A stretch of DNA of 64,000 nucleotides, taken from contig NZ_JAELXS010000004.1 in the NCBI RefSeq assembly GCF_016427505.1, positions 186,001 through 250,000 of the forward strand, in the 5' to 3' direction. Positions 62,236-64,000 of this stretch are shown here, one piece after another; position 1 is the stretch's first letter, and each line of letters opens with the position of its first letter. The translations under genes were made by a program, and so were the position numbers. The notes under the pieces are model-generated. The model made no database searches. It saw nothing but the letters and a program-made list of their open reading frames with translations, and had not been told where the DNA came from. Source of the stretch: Sphingomonas mollis. Its GTDB lineage: Bacteria; Pseudomonadota; Alphaproteobacteria; Sphingomonadales; Sphingomonadaceae.

Positions 62236-64000
62236 ATGATGCGTCCCCTCCTCCTCGCCGGCACCGCTCTGTTGGCCATCCACACACCGGCGTCGGCGGA
62301 AGGCCCGGCGGTCGACGCATCCGTCACACCGACCGCCACCGCCGCCGAGCCCGTGCAGGCAGAGCGCGGTGGCGAGATCGTCGTCACCGCGCCGTTCCAG
62401 CAGAGCGAGGCCGACGTGCTGTCCGGCACCTCGATCATGACCGGCGAGGAGCTTCAGCGCGCGCTGCGCCCGACGATCGGCGAGACGCTCGCCCGCCTGC
62501 CCGGCGTGTCCGCCACGTCGTTCGGTCCCAACGCCTCGCGCCCCGTGCTGCGCGGTTTCCAGGGTGAGCGTATCCGCGTGCTGACCGACGGCATCGGTTC
62601 GATCGACGTGTCGAATACCAGCGTCGACCACGCCGTTGCGATAAACCCGCTGATCGCCGAACGGGTCGAGGTGCTGCGCGGCCCATCCGCCCTGTTGTTC
62701 GGATCGTCGGCGGTCGGCGGCGTCGTCAACGTCATCGACACCCGCATCCCGCGCAGCGTGCCGGAAGCCGGATACCGCGTCGGCGGCAACCTGACCTATG
62801 GCTCTGCCGCCAACGAGCGGTCCGGCGGGGCGGCGGGTGACGTCGCGCTGGGCGAAGGCTTCGTCGTCCATGCCGACGGATCATATCTGAAGACCGACGA
62901 CCTGAAGATCGGCGGCTACGCCCTGTCCCGGCAACAGCGTGCCGCCTCGCTCACCACCGCCGCCCTGCCCCCGCAACCGGTCGAACCCGGCGAGGACGCG
63001 ATCGACTTCGCCGGCAACGCCGCCATCCGCGGTCGCCTGCCCAACACCGCGTCGGAGACGTGGAACGTCGGCGTCGGTGCCGCACTGATCCGCGACGGCG
63101 GCAATATCGGCATCTCGTACAGCCGTTACGACAGTCTGTACGGTGTTCCCATCCGCTACGCGACCGAACAGGGTCAGGAGCAGGAAGCGCCCCGCATCGA
63201 CCTGAAGCAGGACCGCGTCGACCTGCGCGCCGAAGTCGCCACCGGCGGCGGCTTCCTCGACCGTATCCGCCTGCGCGCGGCGATGGCCAACTACACCCAT
63301 TCCGAACTCGAACCCTCGGGCGAGGTCGGCACGACCTTCAAGAACCAGGGCCTCGAAGGGCGCCTCGAATTCGTTCAGGCCAACCATGGCGGCTGGCTGG
63401 GCGCGTCGGGCGTGCAGGTGTTCAACCGCCGCTTCGACGTCGAGGGCGACGAGGCATTCCTGCCGCGCAACGAGACCAGCCAGGTCGGTCTCTTCACCCT
63501 GCAACAATACAGCATGGGCGCCTTCCGCGCCGAAGCGGGTGCGCGATACGAGACGACATCGGTCGACGCCCGCACGATCGTCGGCGACGATCGCTTCTTC
63601 AGCGGGGGCCGTGATTTCCATGCGGTGTCCGGCTCGCTCGGCGCTTCCTACGAAGTCGCGCCCGACATCCGCATCGGCCTGAACGGCTCCCGCACCGAGC
63701 GCGCACCGTCGGCCGAGGAACTGTTCGCCAACGGTCCCCACGCCGGCACCCAGTCCTACGAATTGGGCAACCCCAATTTCCGTCTGGAGAAGTCATGGGG
63801 ACTGGAAGCGACGCTGCACGCCCACCGCGAGAACTGGAGCTTCGACGCGGCCGCCTATTACAACTGGTTCTCCAACTACATCTTCGACAATCAGGTCGAT
63901 CCCGTCACCTGCGAAACCGCCGCCGCCCCGTCCGGCCGCACCGTCGACCTGCCGTGCTTCCAATATGCTCAGGCCGATGCGCGCTATTACGGGCTGGAAG
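62236..64000 (+). CDS. TonB-dependent receptor, ZnuD-like, 3' part cut by the window edge
   Basis: About 588 residues are visible, and the frame is open to the end. Signal MMRPLLLAGTALLAIHTPASA; TonB-box-like EIVVTAPF; plug domain with RALRPTIGETLARLPGVSAT, SRPVLRGFQGERIRVLTDGI and LIAERVEVLRGPSALLFGSS; then barrel strands, with RTERAPSAEELFANGPHAGT typical of the ZnuD/zinc-receptor type. The substrate is inferred from this resemblance. Two ATGs are adjacent (62236 and 62239). Confidence 0.88.
   Translation, partial: MMRPLLLAGTALLAIHTPASAEGPAVDASVTPTATAAEPVQAERGGEIVVTAPFQQSEADVLSGTSIMTGEELQRALRPTIGETLARLPGVSATSFGPNASRPVLRGFQGERIRVLTDGIGSIDVSNTSVDHAVAINPLIAERVEVLRGPSALLFGSSAVGGVVNVIDTRIPRSVPEAGYRVGGNLTYGSAANERSGGAAGDVALGEGFVVHADGSYLKTDDLKIGGYALSRQQRAASLTTAALPPQPVEPGEDAIDFAGNAAIRGRLPNTASETWNVGVGAALIRDGGNIGISYSRYDSLYGVPIRYATEQGQEQEAPRIDLKQDRVDLRAEVATGGGFLDRIRLRAAMANYTHSELEPSGEVGTTFKNQGLEGRLEFVQANHGGWLGASGVQVFNRRFDVEGDEAFLPRNETSQVGLFTLQQYSMGAFRAEAGARYETTSVDARTIVGDDRFFSGGRDFHAVSGSLGASYEVAPDIRIGLNGSRTERAPSAEELFANGPHAGTQSYELGNPNFRLEKSWGLEATLHAHRENWSFDAAAYYNWFSNYIFDNQVDPVTCETAAAPSGRTVDLPCFQYAQADARYYGLE

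Overview
The window looks like a chromosomal stretch of a sphingomonad (Sphingomonas or a close relative, Alphaproteobacteria). The grounds are the high GC content, two TonB-dependent receptors, two PEP-CTERM proteins with the PEPxxWA-type tail, the sulfur order cobA-DUF2849-sulfite reductase-DUF934-cysH, a UPF0262 gene, and a 90-100 bp inverted repeat between convergent genes. No rRNA, tRNA, CRISPR array, transposase or phage structural gene was seen. Both ends cut genes: a DUF4139 protein on the left and a TonB-dependent receptor on the right.

Layout. 1-5.4 kb: a metal-resistance island. A CnrY/CnrX/CnrH-like trio (small anti-sigma, periplasmic metal sensor, ECF sigma) has overlapping genes and is followed by copA-copB. 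5.5-15.1 kb: a glycan-use block, with a two-gene sugar PTS (NagE-like EIICB and NagF-like EIIA-HPr-EI) divergent from a TonB receptor and a GH29 alpha-L-fucosidase. 15.3-29.6 kb: mixed genes, including an SH3 protein, a 2-hydroxyacid dehydrogenase, small lipoproteins, a flavin oxidoreductase, a GT4 glycosyltransferase, a PEP-CTERM protein, a GH130-like enzyme, a hydrolase, SelO, AstD and a DUF885 peptidase-like protein. 29.7-33.8 kb: an assimilatory sulfate/sulfite operon. 34-38.4 kb: a LuxR-type regulator, dnaB, UPF0262, a GH25-like protein and cdd.

39.4-41.6 kb: secE-nusG-rplK-rplA. 41.8-47.2 kb: a YaiI-family gene that seems to lack a standard start codon, an SDR, a ThDP enzyme, a CsbD protein, a ThiS-ThiG fusion and aroQ. 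47.3-51.7 kb: accB-accC, then glnB with a sigma-54-like promoter, then glnA. 51.9-60.1 kb: a TfoX_N protein, a quinone oxidoreductase, a VapBC toxin-antitoxin pair, and the tamA-tamB outer-membrane assembly pair. 60.4-64 kb: small conserved-looking proteins, an S24 repressor divergent from a very small HTH-like protein, and a second TonB receptor that may take up zinc.

The points most worth a second look are: (1) a complete CnrX metal site in a sensor that sits before copper genes, with a Cys-Pro-Glu-His-Met-Cys motif shared by CopA and CopB; (2) a second EIIB domain in the PTS permease in which the phospho-cysteine is replaced by histidine at the aligned position; (3) a CI/Cro-like divergent S24/mini-HTH module around a perfect operator-like palindrome; (4) a repeat family found between convergent gene pairs at five of six sites; and (5) two hairpins with the same seven-base loop flanking rplKA.
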